Shown: piece after piece, positions 1 through 9,305 of the stretch
Layout of the letters: each line of letters opens with the position of its first letter
How positions within the stretch are numbered: position 1 is the first letter of the stretch
From: Fusobacterium varium
GTDB lineage: Bacteria > Fusobacteriota > Fusobacteriia > Fusobacteriales > Fusobacteriaceae
Assembly (NCBI GenBank): GCA_021531615.1
Contig: JADYUE010000001.1
Span: 310,001 to 374,000 of the forward strand
Direction: 5' to 3'
Length of the DNA stretch: 64,000 bases
Made by a program: the position numbers and the translations under genes
The notes under the pieces: model-generated
Databases searched by the model: none
What the model was told of the DNA's origin: nothing
What the model saw: the letters and a program-made list of their open reading frames with translations, nothing else

Positions 1-904
1 CTCCAATTGCATAAGATAATTGGATTTCACATTTGTCAGCTAAATCTGCTGCAACAACGTTTTTAGCTACCCATCTTGCTGCATAAGCTGCTGATCTGTC
101 AACTTTAGAAGGGTCTTTTCCAGAGAAAGCTCCTCCACCATGTCTAAAGTATCCACCATAAGTGTCAACTATAATTTTTCTTCCTGTAACTCCAGTATCT
201 CCGTGAGGTCCTCCAATTACAAATCTTCCAGTTGGATTGATATGGAATTTTTTAACTTGAGCTGGATCTAAGTTATAGCTTTCTAGTACTGGTTTAATTA
301 CTTTTTCTATAACTTCTTCTCTTATTTGTTCTTGTGTTACATCTGGATTGTGTTGAACTGATACTACTACTGTATCAACGTGATCTACTTTTCCATTTTC
401 ATCATAAGCTAAAGTTACTTGTGATTTTGAATCTGGTCTTGCCCATGCTAATTCTTTTGATCTAGTCATTTTAGTAAGTCTTACTAAGATTTCTCTTGCT
501 AAAACTATTGCTAATGGCATTAATTCTGGAGTTTCTTTAACTGCTCCTCCAAACATTATTCCTTGGTCTCCTGCTCCTCCAATATCTACTCCCATAGCTA
601 TATCTGGAGATTGTGAGTGAATTGCATTTAAAACTCCACAGTTAGAGTCAAATCCCATTCCTTCTCTATATCCAATTTCATCTATTTTTCTTCTAACGAT
701 ATCTTGGATATCAATATATGTTGTAGTTGTAATTTCTCCTCCTACAACAACTTGTCCTGTAGTACAAAATACTTCACATGCTACTCTTGAATTAGGGTCA
801 TCTGCTAAACAAGCATCTAATACAGCATCTGAAATTTGGTCTGATACTTTATCTGGGTGTCCAGGAGATACAAATTCTGATGTGAAATAAGTTAATTTTT
901 TCAT
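1..904 (-). CDS. metK: S-adenosylmethionine synthetase (partial, C-terminus outside window)
   Basis: Makes S-adenosylmethionine from methionine and ATP in the cytoplasm. The reading frame starts at the ATG at 902-904 behind an AGGAGG-type ribosome binding site and runs off the window edge after about 301 codons, so roughly the last 80 residues of a family of about 385-400 are missing. The N-terminus ([20 protein letters not shown]) carries the family's GHPDK motif, and GGAGDQG- and [11 protein letters not shown]-like stretches follow. No frame break is visible. The gene is preceded by a SAM-I riboswitch and terminator, so its own product should shut it off. Confidence 0.97.
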   Translation of the reverse strand, partial: MKKLTYFTSEFVSPGHPDKVSDQISDAVLDACLADDPNSRVACEVFCTTGQVVVGGEITTTTYIDIQDIVRRKIDEIGYREGMGFDSNCGVLNAIHSQSPDIAMGVDIGGAGDQGIMFGGAVKETPELMPLAIVLAREILVRLTKMTRSKELAWARPDSKSQVTLAYDENGKVDHVDTVVVSVQHNPDVTQEQIREEVIEKVIKPVLESYNLDPAQVKKFHINPTGRFVIGGPHGDTGVTGRKIIVDTYGGYFRHGGGAFSGKDPSKVDRSAAYAARWVAKNVVAADLADKCEIQLSYAIG

Positions 905-951
905 TTTTTCCTCCTATAATAATCAATCAAAATAATAATAACTATAAAAAT

Positions 952-987
952 AAAAAATCCCTTCATCTCAAGACAGATGAAGGGATT
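952..987 (-). terminator. Intrinsic terminator of the SAM-I riboswitch
   Basis: Read on the minus strand, a 13-bp perfect stem (arms 975-987 and 956-968, 6-nt loop) is followed by a run of T. It lies between the SAM aptamer and the metK start codon, the expected position for a riboswitch expression platform that stops transcription when SAM is bound. Confidence 0.93.
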
Positions 988-1007
988 AAAACACTTATTC
1001 TATAATC

Positions 1008-1100
1008 CATTCCATCTATCAGGAGTTAGCACCACACTTTTTAATAAGCAGGTTGCTGAGATTTCAACGGGCCAGTCCCTCAATCTCTCTTGATGGTAAT
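1008..1100 (-). promoter_or_regulatory. SAM-I (S-box) riboswitch aptamer upstream of metK
   Basis: The minus strand shows the S-box landmarks in order: ATCAAGAGAG, then GAGGGACTGGCCC, GAAATCTCAGCAACC and GGTGCTAACTCC. The closing P1 stem can form between CCATC (1092-1096) and GATGG (1012-1016). A strong terminator follows. This is the usual SAM-sensing transcriptional OFF switch, and metK is its logical target. Confidence 0.96.
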
Positions 1101-1124
1101 CTAAGTACACTCTTCTACATTTGA

Positions 1125-1153
1125 ATTATATAATTTTATACTTATTTTGTCAA
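1125..1153 (-). promoter_or_regulatory. Sigma-70-type promoter for the riboswitch-metK transcript
   Basis: On the minus strand TTGACA (1148-1153) and TATAAT (1125-1130) are separated by exactly 17 bp, a full consensus. Transcription would start about 20 bases before the S-box. The -35 box lies only 14 bp beyond the citF stop codon, with no terminator visible between them. Confidence 0.88.
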
Positions 1154-1167
1154 TAATATTTTTTATT

Positions 1168-2709
1168 TTATTTTTTTATTTTTCTTACTACGTCAACTAC
1201 TGATCCATCTCTATATTGAACTACTGCTACTACTCTATCTTCAAACTCGATAGCTTCCTCTTTTCCAGTCATAGCTTCAGCAATTTCTTTTAATTCTTCA
1301 ATAGTTTTAATTGGTAGTTTAGAGTTTTTGAATTTTTCAATTAAATCTTTTCTTAGAGGGTTAATTGCAATTCCTCTTTCTGTAACTAAAACGTCAACTG
1401 TTTCCCCTGGAGTTGTAACTGTTGTGATTCTATCTTTAACTACAGAGATTCTTGCATTTACTAATTGAGATACTATGATACATAGTTTTGATCCAGCTGC
1501 TGTATCACTATGTCCTCCAGATCCTCCCATAATTACTCCATCAGATCCTGTTGTTACGTTTACGTTAAAGTTAGTATCCATTTCTGTAGCTCCTAGAATA
1601 ACTATATCTAATTTATTTACTACAGAACCTTTATTGTTAGCATTTGCATACATTGATGCTGACATTTTTATATGGTTAGGATTTTCTTTAGCTGATTTAA
1701 TTGCATTTAAGTCAAAACATTGAACGTCAAATAGAGCTTTAAACAATCCCTCTTTGTACATATCAACGATATATCCTGTAATTCCTCCAGCTGCAAAGCT
1801 TCCTACAATATTTTTAGATTTCATAAGATTTTTTACTTGAGCAGCAACTGCTAGAGATATTCCCCCTGCTCCTGTTTGGAAACTCATTCCATCTTTTAAA
1901 TATCCTGATTGTTCTATAAATTTAGCTGTCAGATCAGCAACTTTTAATCCAATAGGGTTTTTAGTTATTTGAGTAGTTCCTGATACAATTCCTTTAGGAT
2001 CTCCAATTGCATCTACTACTAATACATAGTCAATTAAAGTTTGGTTAATTTCAATTGTTGTATTAGGGTAAGGAACTAGATTGTCAGTAATAGCTACTAC
2101 TAATTTTGCATTTTCTACATCTGAATGAGCATATCCTAAAGCTCCACAAGCAGATTTTCCATCTACTCCATTGATGTTTCCATATTCGTCAGAAGTTGGA
2201 GCAGCAACGAAAGCGATGTCAACTTCAACTTCTCCAGTTTCCATTATTCTTGCTCTTCCACCATGAGTGTGCATTACTGCTGGTTTTTGCATTTTTCCTT
2301 CAGAAATTGCTTGAGCAACTGGTCCTGACATATATCCTGCATATATTTGAGTTACAATTCCTTTTTCTATCATCTCTACTAATGGTTTGTGACATGGGAA
2401 AATTGAACTTGCAGCTATTGTTATATCTTTATATCCTCTTTTAGCTATCTCTTCCATTACAAGATTTAAAACATAGTCTCCATTTCTTAAATGGTGGTGG
2501 AAAGATATTACCATTCCATCTCTCAATGGTAACTTATCCATAAGTTCTGCTAAATCTGTATGAAGTTTGCTATCTTCTGGAGTAACAGTTTTAAAGTTAT
2601 AGTTTTTCTTTACTACTCCTGTTGTATTTGCTAAATATCCATTATAATGATTTACTTTTCCATATCCTTCTATAAAATCAGGAACTTCTCTTCCTAAAAT
2701 ATTTTTCAT
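1168..2709 (-). CDS. citF: Citrate/citramalate lyase alpha subunit (CoA-transferase)
   Basis: 513 residues, the normal length of CitF. The alpha subunit exchanges the acetyl group of the acetyl-ACP for the substrate acid. The GSGGHSD-type glycine-rich stretch and the TERGIAINP motif near the C-terminus are typical. The start ATG follows GAGGTG with 8-nt spacing. It is the last gene of glmS-glmL-glmE-mal-citD-citE-citF, 26 bp after citE. Family naming says citrate lyase. In this operon, next to methylaspartate ammonia-lyase, the substrate is more likely (S)-citramalate, split to acetate and pyruvate; this is inferred from context. Confidence 0.93.
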   Translation of the reverse strand: MKNILGREVPDFIEGYGKVNHYNGYLANTTGVVKKNYNFKTVTPEDSKLHTDLAELMDKLPLRDGMVISFHHHLRNGDYVLNLVMEEIAKRGYKDITIAASSIFPCHKPLVEMIEKGIVTQIYAGYMSGPVAQAISEGKMQKPAVMHTHGGRARIMETGEVEVDIAFVAAPTSDEYGNINGVDGKSACGALGYAHSDVENAKLVVAITDNLVPYPNTTIEINQTLIDYVLVVDAIGDPKGIVSGTTQITKNPIGLKVADLTAKFIEQSGYLKDGMSFQTGAGGISLAVAAQVKNLMKSKNIVGSFAAGGITGYIVDMYKEGLFKALFDVQCFDLNAIKSAKENPNHIKMSASMYANANNKGSVVNKLDIVILGATEMDTNFNVNVTTGSDGVIMGGSGGHSDTAAGSKLCIIVSQLVNARISVVKDRITTVTTPGETVDVLVTERGIAINPLRKDLIEKFKNSKLPIKTIEELKEIAEAMTGKEEAIEFEDRVVAVVQYRDGSVVDVVRKIKK

Positions 2710-2735
2710 CTATAAAACACCTCACATATTATTGA

Positions 2736-3608
2736 TTAATCTATTAGACCAATAAGTCTAGCAATATCCAATGTATGAATAGCTCTGTTTATTATTGGAA
2801 GGTCTACCATTTTTCCATCTAATGAGAATACTCCTAGTCCTTCTCTTGCAGCTTCTTCTTTTGCAGCCATTACTCTTAAAGCATGATTAATCTCTGCTTG
2901 TGAAGGTGAATAAGCTTCATGAATAGTATCTATTTGTCTAGGGTTTATAGCTAATTTACCTGTAAATCCTAACATTTTAGCTTTTAATGAATCTGCCATT
3001 AATCCTTCATAGTCATTTGTATCTGTAAATGGAGTATCTATTGCATCAACTTTACAAGCTTTACAAGCATTTACAACTTTTGTTCTTGCATAGAAAAGTT
3101 CATCAGATGCTTTAGTTCTCTTAACTCCTAAGTCAGCAGCTAAGTCTTCTCCTCCTAGTAGTACAGATATTACTCTTGGACTTGCTTTTATTGTTTCATA
3201 TACAGTTTCTACTCCATAAGTAGTTTCTACTAATGGGTGAATTTTTATACATCCAGCTTCAAATCCCATTTCTTTTTCAATTGCATTTAGTTTTTCATCT
3301 AATACTTTTATATCTTCTGGACAAGCTTTTGGTAAAAGAATAGCATCTGGTTTTAATCTAGCTATTACATCTATATCCTTTTCAGCATATGGAGTAGATA
3401 GAGGATTAATTCTTACTACAACTTCTACTGTATCATATTTATTAGTTTTTAAAGCTTCACTTATTAAAACTCTTGCAGCATCTTTTTCTGTTAATGCAAC
3501 TGCATCTTCTAAGTCAAATATAACAGCATCTGATCCAAAAACAGGAGCTGTTTGAAGCATTCCAGGGTTGTTTCCTGGCATAAATAACATTGTTCTTCTT
3601 AATTCCAC
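2736..3608 (-). CDS. citE: Citrate/citramalate lyase beta subunit
   Basis: HpcH/HpaI-aldolase-type TIM barrel that performs the C-C cleavage of the acyl-ACP intermediate. The N-terminus LRRTMLFMPGNNPGM matches CitE, and the E-D-A-V segment and SVLLGGEDLAADLG are family hallmarks. I place the start at the GTG at 3608, six bases after AGAGG. A longer frame from the GTG at 3617 has no room for a ribosome binding site. About 290 residues, full length. It lies 36 bp after citD and 26 bp before citF. Probable substrate is citramalyl-ACP from context; the sequence alone cannot exclude citryl-ACP. Confidence 0.93.
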   Translation of the reverse strand: MELRRTMLFMPGNNPGMLQTAPVFGSDAVIFDLEDAVALTEKDAARVLISEALKTNKYDTVEVVVRINPLSTPYAEKDIDVIARLKPDAILLPKACPEDIKVLDEKLNAIEKEMGFEAGCIKIHPLVETTYGVETVYETIKASPRVISVLLGGEDLAADLGVKRTKASDELFYARTKVVNACKACKVDAIDTPFTDTNDYEGLMADSLKAKMLGFTGKLAINPRQIDTIHEAYSPSQAEINHALRVMAAKEEAAREGLGVFSLDGKMVDLPIINRAIHTLDIARLIGLID

Positions 3609-3644
3609 ACTAAACACCTCTCATAATTAAATATAATCTTTGAA

Positions 3645-3905
3645 CTATAATGCTCTAGCAACTGCTGCTTCTATTCTTGCTCTAATAGTAAAATCTAAAG
3701 CTCCTTTATCTTGAGCTTGAACTTTTACCCCTTCAACTCCTAGTTCAATTAATTTATTTTTTATAACTTCTCTCATATGAGCACCAAATTGTTTTTCAAC
3801 AGTACTTTCTAATTCAATTTCTATTCCACTTTCAGCTGGAGTAAGAATTACAAATATATCATTTGATTCTAAAGTACCGCATTTTGCAGCTTTATTTAAT
3901 CTCAT
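3645..3905 (-). CDS. citD: Citrate/citramalate lyase acyl carrier protein (gamma subunit)
   Basis: 86 residues, the usual CitD size. The small carrier bears the 2'-(5''-phosphoribosyl)-3'-dephospho-CoA group. The attachment serine is visible as Ser14 in CGTLESND. The start ATG follows GAGGTG. The genes that make and load the prosthetic group (citX, citG) and acetylate it (citC) are not in the window, so they must be elsewhere for this complex to work. It is the first of three closely spaced lyase genes. Confidence 0.93.
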   Translation of the reverse strand: MRLNKAAKCGTLESNDIFVILTPAESGIEIELESTVEKQFGAHMREVIKNKLIELGVEGVKVQAQDKGALDFTIRARIEAAVARAL

Positions 3906-3960
3906 TTAATTCACCTCAATTAAATTTTTATTTCCTTTTTTATATCTTTGCTAATAAAGG

Positions 3961-3985
3961 AAAAAGGTAGTCATATAACTACCTT
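3961..3985 (-). terminator. Short hairpin with T-run between mal and citD (possible attenuator)
   Basis: An 8-bp perfect stem (3964-3971 with 3978-3985, 6-nt loop) is followed on the minus strand by five T. It is weaker than the other terminators here. It may reduce rather than stop transcription into citDEF. Confidence 0.5.
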
Positions 3986-4031
3986 CCTCCAACTTTCAAA
4001 ATAAATTATAATTATATTTTTTCAAAGAAAA

Positions 4032-5276
4032 CTATTTATTTCTTCTCTTAACTAGAGCTTCAACTCTTGACATTTCGTTGAATACGATCATGTATCCTTC
4101 GTCAACACCCATTCCTGGTTTAGCTAGAACTTGAAGAGCTCCACATGCCATACCGATGTTAGTAGTAACTTCAGCAGATCTGTTAGTTTCGTTACAAGTT
4201 CCTCCACAGTATGATCCGATTCCAACTTTGTTACAGTAAAGAATTGCATCAGCTATGTTGTTAACTCCTCCTAGGTCTGGAGTTTTGATTTGAACTACGT
4301 GTCCAGCTTTTTTATCAGCAAATAGTTTAATATCTTCTAGAGTATTACACCATTCGTCAGCAACTAGTTCAACTTCTATTCCTCTAGCATCTACTTCAGC
4401 AGTTAAAGCAGCAAGAGCTTCAATTTGTTTATCTCTGTCTTCAACGTCCATAGGTCCTTCGATTCTTAGTTTGAATGGTTTTGCAGCTTCTACTAATGTA
4501 GCAATGTAGTCAGCCATTTTTTTAGTATCGCAATTAAATGCAGCACCGATAGTTCCATAAACGTCAATGTGGAATATAGGTGAGTAGTTTTCATCAGTTC
4601 TTTGAGAAATGATTCTGTCTCTTAACCATTTTACATAGTCAAGAAGGATTTCTCCGTGTTCTCCTAATTTTTCTTTTACGTTATTGATTAAAGCGTGAGG
4701 TAATACGTCAGCTTCTTTGATTATCATTTTATCAGCAGCTACATATCTGTCGTCTCCTGATTGTGTGAATATAGGTCTCTTAGTGATTTCTAATCCTGTA
4801 TTGTAGTCAGCTTTTATAACTTCTGCTAAAGTTACTTTTCTAGCTTTTGCAACACCATCTAGTAAAGCTTGAGTGATTCCGTATCTTATTGCTGTATGTA
4901 ATCTTTTTCCATTAACTTCCATTTTGTCAAATTCTTCAGCTAGAGATTTGAAGTTGTCAAGTTCTCTTCCGATTAATTTTGGAGCAATTTCTTTTTCAAT
5001 TACTGGTATAAAATCTTTAGCTAGGAATAGAGGATCTCTTCCTCCTGCACCTGAATATTGAACAGCAGCACAATCTCCGTGAGCAACTTGTCCATCTTCA
5101 AGAATAAGTAATACAGAAATAGCTTCTCCTGCTTGTCTTATTGATTTGAATCCTGGAGTTATTGGAGTTCCTAGATAGAACATTCCATCATGTCCAGCTC
5201 CTGCTTTTATAGCTCTTTGGTCATCAAAATAAAATCCAGTTTTTCCTGCAGAACATACTACATCTACAATTTTCAT
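4032..5276 (-). CDS. mal: Methylaspartate ammonia-lyase
   Basis: Enolase-superfamily enzyme that removes ammonia from (2S,3S)-3-methylaspartate to give mesaconate. 414 residues, the same as the clostridial enzyme. Residues matching the known active site are in place: catalytic Lys331 (QIKTPDLGG), His194, and metal ligands Asp238, Glu273 and Asp307. The start ATG follows AGGAGG at good spacing. It lies downstream of glmE, whose mutase makes its substrate. The 190-bp gap to glmE holds an imperfect GC-rich hairpin near 5306-5326. Confidence 0.97.
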   Translation of the reverse strand: MKIVDVVCSAGKTGFYFDDQRAIKAGAGHDGMFYLGTPITPGFKSIRQAGEAISVLLILEDGQVAHGDCAAVQYSGAGGRDPLFLAKDFIPVIEKEIAPKLIGRELDNFKSLAEEFDKMEVNGKRLHTAIRYGITQALLDGVAKARKVTLAEVIKADYNTGLEITKRPIFTQSGDDRYVAADKMIIKEADVLPHALINNVKEKLGEHGEILLDYVKWLRDRIISQRTDENYSPIFHIDVYGTIGAAFNCDTKKMADYIATLVEAAKPFKLRIEGPMDVEDRDKQIEALAALTAEVDARGIEVELVADEWCNTLEDIKLFADKKAGHVVQIKTPDLGGVNNIADAILYCNKVGIGSYCGGTCNETNRSAEVTTNIGMACGALQVLAKPGMGVDEGYMIVFNEMSRVEALVKRRNK

Positions 5277-5465
5277 AATTAATCCTCCTAAGATTTATTA
5301 GTTGGGCAGGAGATCGGCTCCCCTGCTCTTATTATTATACTTATATATATAATCTATTTTTATTTTAAATGCAAATTCATAATTTAATTTACTAATTGAT
5401 TTTATATTCATCTTATAAATCATTTTTTAGTTTACACTATCTATCTGATTTATTCTAATATAAAA
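5277..5465. other. Intergenic gap glmE-mal with imperfect hairpin
   Basis: The minus strand shows a GC-rich inverted repeat at about 5306-5326 (GCAGGGGAG against CTCCTGC with a 2-nt bulge) shortly before the mal ribosome binding site. There is no T-run, so it is not a standard terminator. It may be an mRNA processing or stability element. The rest is AT-rich and featureless to me. Confidence 0.35.
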
Positions 5466-6938
5466 CTAGTTGTTTCTCATTGATTCAGTCTCTGGTCTTC
5501 CAATTAAAGTTCCTTTTCCAACAGCAAATATATCGTCTACTGTCATTTGGAATCCAACTGGTCTTCCTTCAAATTTAGCTCTTTCTTCTAATTGAGCCAT
5601 GTTGTAATCTACTAATTCTTTACTTAATGGAACGTTTCCTACTGCTAGGTATCTTACTTTTCCTACGTTATCTCTAGCTGGCATCATTTTTCCAAGGTTA
5701 TATTTAGATGGTGCAAATGGAACATCTAGAACACCTTGTTCAAATGCTTTAACTATACCAATAGCCCAGTCTCCTGCTCCTAATTCTAGAACTCTATCTA
5801 GGATACATTTAGTTTCAGCTTTTATAATTTCAATTTCTTTTGCTAATTCTGGAGACATTGATAATTGTTGTCCTCTTAATAGGTTAAGAACCATTTTTGT
5901 AGCTTTGATTCCTTGTGCGTTAGCTTCTTTTGTAGGTACTCCAATTGCTTCGTGAGGAGTTTTAACTATAACTTTAGTTGCTCCTGCAAGTGCTGCTGCT
6001 GAAGCTCCATTTGAAATAACTCCAAATGCTTTAGCTTCATCTTCTGGGAATCCTCCCATCCATTGGTGGAATACAGTTGTTAAGTCTATATCATTGTATC
6101 CATATTCTTTAAAGTATTCTTCTCCTTGCTCAGCAAGTGCTCTAATAGCAGCAACGTCTTGGATTAGGTTTCCACATTGTCCATATCCTAAAGTGATGTT
6201 TTTAACACCTTGCTCAGCAGCTAATAATCCTTCAAGAATTCCAACTGCATTTGACATTGAAGGTGGTACAAGAGTTCCTGTTAATGGTCCAAATGGTTCT
6301 CTGTTAATTGATACTCCATGTTCTTCATACCATCCAACTAATCTATCTACATATTGCCAGTCAATAAGTGTTTTTTCTAATGAAACTGATTTAGCATAAG
6401 GAACGTTATAACTGATTCCTCCACCTTCGTCAGAAGTATATCCTGCTGCGATCATGATTTCAGAAAGAAGTCTAGCATCTGGAGTTCCATGTCTTAATTG
6501 AAGAGGTAAATCTATAGCTTCTACTACTTTTCTACATCCTGCTACTCCATGGTTTACACCTGGGAATCCATTAAGTAATGATCTTCCAGCTTTTTTAGAT
6601 TCTTCTATTCCTCTTTCACAGTTTTCATATTTATTTTGTCTAGTGTAAGAGTCAATAGTTGTAGGAAGTAAATCTGCTCCTCCAACTTTATCTAGGTAAC
6701 TTAATAGTTCTATATGTTGATCAATTAAAGCAACCCCTGCTCTAGGTTGTGCTAATGTAATTCCAGCTTTTTTAGCATCTACTAATTTTTTAGAGAAGCT
6801 TTTTGATTCTGGTAATGATTTATGATAAGCAACTGCTTCTTCAAGGTTAACGTCTTTTCCTGTAGGCCATCCTTTTAAAACTTCTTCTCTCATTTCAAAG
6901 AACTCTTCTTCAGTCCATTTTTTAAATCTAAGTTTCAT
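5466..6938 (-). CDS. glmE: Methylaspartate (glutamate) mutase epsilon subunit
   Basis: Large catalytic TIM-barrel subunit of the coenzyme-B12-dependent glutamate mutase, converting L-glutamate to 3-methylaspartate together with GlmS. 490 residues, close to the roughly 483 of the clostridial enzyme. Typical segments include [25 protein letters not shown] and [11 protein letters not shown]. The start follows AAGGAGG. The gene order glmS-glmL-glmE-mal is the classic methylaspartate cluster. Confidence 0.97.
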   Translation of the reverse strand: MKLRFKKWTEEEFFEMREEVLKGWPTGKDVNLEEAVAYHKSLPESKSFSKKLVDAKKAGITLAQPRAGVALIDQHIELLSYLDKVGGADLLPTTIDSYTRQNKYENCERGIEESKKAGRSLLNGFPGVNHGVAGCRKVVEAIDLPLQLRHGTPDARLLSEIMIAAGYTSDEGGGISYNVPYAKSVSLEKTLIDWQYVDRLVGWYEEHGVSINREPFGPLTGTLVPPSMSNAVGILEGLLAAEQGVKNITLGYGQCGNLIQDVAAIRALAEQGEEYFKEYGYNDIDLTTVFHQWMGGFPEDEAKAFGVISNGASAAALAGATKVIVKTPHEAIGVPTKEANAQGIKATKMVLNLLRGQQLSMSPELAKEIEIIKAETKCILDRVLELGAGDWAIGIVKAFEQGVLDVPFAPSKYNLGKMMPARDNVGKVRYLAVGNVPLSKELVDYNMAQLEERAKFEGRPVGFQMTVDDIFAVGKGTLIGRPETESMRNN

Positions 6939-6965
6939 ATTTAAATTTTCCTCCTTATTTTTCTC

Positions 6966-8372
6966 TTATACTTCGACTAAATATTTTTTCAATATTCTAA
7001 CTGCTAAATCAGGATATTCTTGAGCTAATAATCCCATAGAAGATAAAATATATGTTTTATCTACTAAGAATTTTGGATCTTGTGGTTTCAAATGTACTGG
7101 ATCTTGCTCATTAAAGTTTCCTGCTTTTAATATTCCTCTTGGATTCATACTGTGAATTATAACTCCACCTGTTCCTATAACATAAGGAGCTTCTGTTAAA
7201 TCCTTACCACTTTGATTAAACATAGTTCCCATTGGAGTATAAACACATTCTAGTACTCCGCAGTGTCTAGTCATAGCTATTTCAGTTGCTGCCATAGCCA
7301 TAGCCTCATCAAATCTAATCTCTTCTTCACTTTGTGGTACCATTTTTATATGATCATGTCTATATTGACAATTTGCCTTAACATCAACTTGTTTTAAAGA
7401 GTCATGTAAATAGTTTCTAATCTTTCTAGTTCCTGCAGCTTCTAAAAGAGCTATTGCTGAGTATCTCATTCCAAGATCTCCTTCAACTGTTCTCTTAGCA
7501 TAAGGTTCTTCCAGACCCTTTATCATGATTGAAGGTTTTGTAGGTTCTCCTTTTGCTATTGAGTGGATATCTGTTGTTGCTCCACCAATATCTACAACTA
7601 TAAGATCTCCTATTCCATCTTCATCATCAGTACCTTCTGCTAAGACTTCAGCAGCTTTTAAAACTGCAGCAGGTGTTGGCATCAAAATTCCTTTTATAAA
7701 TTCTTCTGCATTTTTCATACCTTTTGCTTCAACTATTCTACCCATGAAAACTTTTCTTATCTCTTCACGACAAGGTTCAACATTAAGTTTATTTATGAAA
7801 GGCATTACATTTTCTGTAATAAAGTGATCTATCCCAGCTTCCTTGAAAATAGTTTCAACTTCATCTATAGCTGCTTTGTTTCCAGCAACTACCACTGGTA
7901 CATTAAGTTTATACTCTGCAATCATTTTAGCATTATGTATGATACAATCTTTGTTTCCACCATCTGTTCCACCAGCTAATAATATAATGTCTAAAGGAGT
8001 AGCTTTTATCTCTTCAAGCTCTCTGTGATTCAATTCATAAGCATATGTCTTTATAACCCTTGCCCCTGCTCCTAGAGCAGCTTTTTTAGCAGCTTCAGCA
8101 GTAAGTTCAGGTACAAGTCCTATAGCCACCATCTTCAATCCACCAGCAGCAGATGAACATGCTGTCTTACTTACAAATTCTACAGAATCAAAATCTACTT
8201 TTTCACTTATAGCTGCTTTCAATTTATCAAAAGCTTTGTTAAAACCTATCATGATATCATTTTCAACTGTAGTAATGTCCTTTGCTGTAGCTAAAATAAC
8301 TTCATTATCCATATCTATTGCTGTAAGTTTTGTATATGTACTTCCAAAATCTATGGCTAGATAAACTTTCAT
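6966..8372 (-). CDS. glmL: Methylaspartate mutase accessory protein GlmL (MutL), reactivase-like ATPase
   Basis: Actin/Hsp70-fold ATPase thought to reactivate glutamate mutase by exchanging damaged cobalamin. The N-terminal phosphate-binding motif AIDFGSTYTK and the later VVDIGGATTDIHS are both present. I use the ATG at 8372, which has AGAGAG 8 bases upstream. An in-frame GTG at 8381 overlaps that ribosome binding site. About 468 residues, full length. It sits between glmS and glmE, its expected partners. Confidence 0.95.
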   Translation of the reverse strand: MKVYLAIDFGSTYTKLTAIDMDNEVILATAKDITTVENDIMIGFNKAFDKLKAAISEKVDFDSVEFVSKTACSSAAGGLKMVAIGLVPELTAEAAKKAALGAGARVIKTYAYELNHRELEEIKATPLDIILLAGGTDGGNKDCIIHNAKMIAEYKLNVPVVVAGNKAAIDEVETIFKEAGIDHFITENVMPFINKLNVEPCREEIRKVFMGRIVEAKGMKNAEEFIKGILMPTPAAVLKAAEVLAEGTDDEDGIGDLIVVDIGGATTDIHSIAKGEPTKPSIMIKGLEEPYAKRTVEGDLGMRYSAIALLEAAGTRKIRNYLHDSLKQVDVKANCQYRHDHIKMVPQSEEEIRFDEAMAMAATEIAMTRHCGVLECVYTPMGTMFNQSGKDLTEAPYVIGTGGVIIHSMNPRGILKAGNFNEQDPVHLKPQDPKFLVDKTYILSSMGLLAQEYPDLAVRILKKYLVEV

Positions 8373-8416
8373 AACAACCACTCTCTTTACTGTAAATATA
8401 TTTTTTTAGATTCTAA

Positions 8417-8836
8417 TTAAGCAATTCCTAAATCCTTTTTCAAATCTTCTGTTGTATCTTCAATAGGTGTTCCTGGTTTGTATACTCTGTCAAATCCCAT
8501 AGCCTTAAATCTTTTTTCAACGTCTTCCCAAACTTGTTTTCCAACAACTATGTTTCCACCTACATAGAGAAGGATATTATTAAGTCCTGCTTCTTTACAT
8601 TTTTCTCTCATACCTTGACAATCTAGCTCTCCGTGTCCATATAGAGAAGAAACAATTATAGCGTCAGCATTTGTTTCAACTGCAGCATTTATGAAGTCAG
8701 CTTGTGGAGATAAAACCCCAATATTTACTACTTCAAACCCATTTGATTCTAATACGTGATGTATAATTTTGTTTCCAACTGCGTGACAGTCTGATCCAAT
8801 AACTCCAATTACAACTTTTTTTCCATTTTTTTCCAT
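8417..8836 (-). CDS. glmS: Methylaspartate mutase sigma subunit (B12-binding)
   Basis: 139-residue cobalamin-binding subunit of glutamate mutase. The base-off/His-on motif DxHxxG is seen as DCHAVG with His18, followed by the SxL and GG segments (SSLYGHG, VGGN) of the Rossmann-like B12 fold. First gene of the glutamate fermentation operon, preceded by AGGAGG. No cobalamin riboswitch is visible upstream despite the B12 dependence. Confidence 0.97.
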   Translation of the reverse strand: MEKNGKKVVIGVIGSDCHAVGNKIIHHVLESNGFEVVNIGVLSPQADFINAAVETNADAIIVSSLYGHGELDCQGMREKCKEAGLNNILLYVGGNIVVGKQVWEDVEKRFKAMGFDRVYKPGTPIEDTTEDLKKDLGIA

Positions 8837-8879
8837 GAAAAACAGCCTCCTCTGTGTATGATATTTAAACTTTAATAAT

Positions 8880-8907
8880 AATATACCTCTTTTTTGTAAA
8901 AAATCAA
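8880..8907 (-). promoter_or_regulatory. Likely promoter of the glmS-glmL-glmE-mal-citDEF operon
   Basis: Minus strand TTGATT (8902-8907) and TATATT (8880-8885) are separated by 16 bp, about 45 bp before the glmS start. The surrounding DNA is extremely AT-rich, so chance matches are easy. Confidence 0.5.
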
Positions 8908-9219
8908 GCTTTATTTAAAAAATGAATAATAAAAATTAATTTTTTTAATACAGTATATTAAAAAAGGCTTTTTTTGCTGTTTTGTACACTTTTATTTAAT
9001 AATTTTAAATTTTAATTAAACACTTTTTTTAATTTAACTTTATATTTTTTATGAATTTTAATAAAAAAATTATTTTTTGCTATTTTCAGTTTAAATTTTC
9101 TTTGTATTTTTTATATTCTTTAATTTTTTTATTTTTACATTTTTAAATTCAATTTAATAATGTTGTTTTTACCAACTTATTACATTAATTTATATATTTT
9201 CAAAAATATTTAGTTAGAT
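8908..9219. other. AT-rich divergent intergenic region
   Basis: More than 300 bp of almost pure A/T between the divergent glmS and rimP operons. No open reading frame, clear inverted repeat or known riboswitch is visible. It may serve as UP-element-like or regulator-binding DNA; this is not shown by the sequence. Confidence 0.6.
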
Positions 9220-9248
9220 TTGATTTTTTTTACTTTATATGGTATAAT
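9220..9248 (+). promoter_or_regulatory. Promoter of the rimP-nusA-infB operon
   Basis: TTGATT (9220-9225) and TATAAT (9243-9248) have a 17-bp spacer. The position about 95 bp before rimP leaves a leader that contains a strong hairpin. Confidence 0.75.
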
Positions 9249-9280
9249 ACCTTGTAAAATAAATTGTGCTGGCTAATGAT

Positions 9281-9305
9281 GGGAGTGGGTTATTAATCCA
9301 CTCCC
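9281..9305 (+). promoter_or_regulatory. Leader hairpin upstream of rimP
   Basis: A perfect 8-bp GC-rich stem (9281-9288 GGGAGTGG with 9298-9305 CCACTCCC, 9-nt loop) is followed by only TCTTT. It lies in the 5' leader of the rimP operon. It could be a weak attenuator or a protein-binding leader hairpin. Confidence 0.6.

Noticed and set aside
1168-3905. Taking citDEF as a citrate fermentation operon
   Set aside because: No citrate transporter, oxaloacetate decarboxylase, citC, citX or citG is nearby, and the genes follow mal directly; citramalate is the more economical substrate.
5277-5465. Terminator between glmE and mal
   Set aside because: The hairpin is imperfect and lacks a T-run, so it is listed only as a possible processing element.
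8837-9219. Cobalamin riboswitch in front of the B12-dependent mutase operon
   Set aside because: The region is nearly pure A/T and has none of the conserved B12-box sequence.
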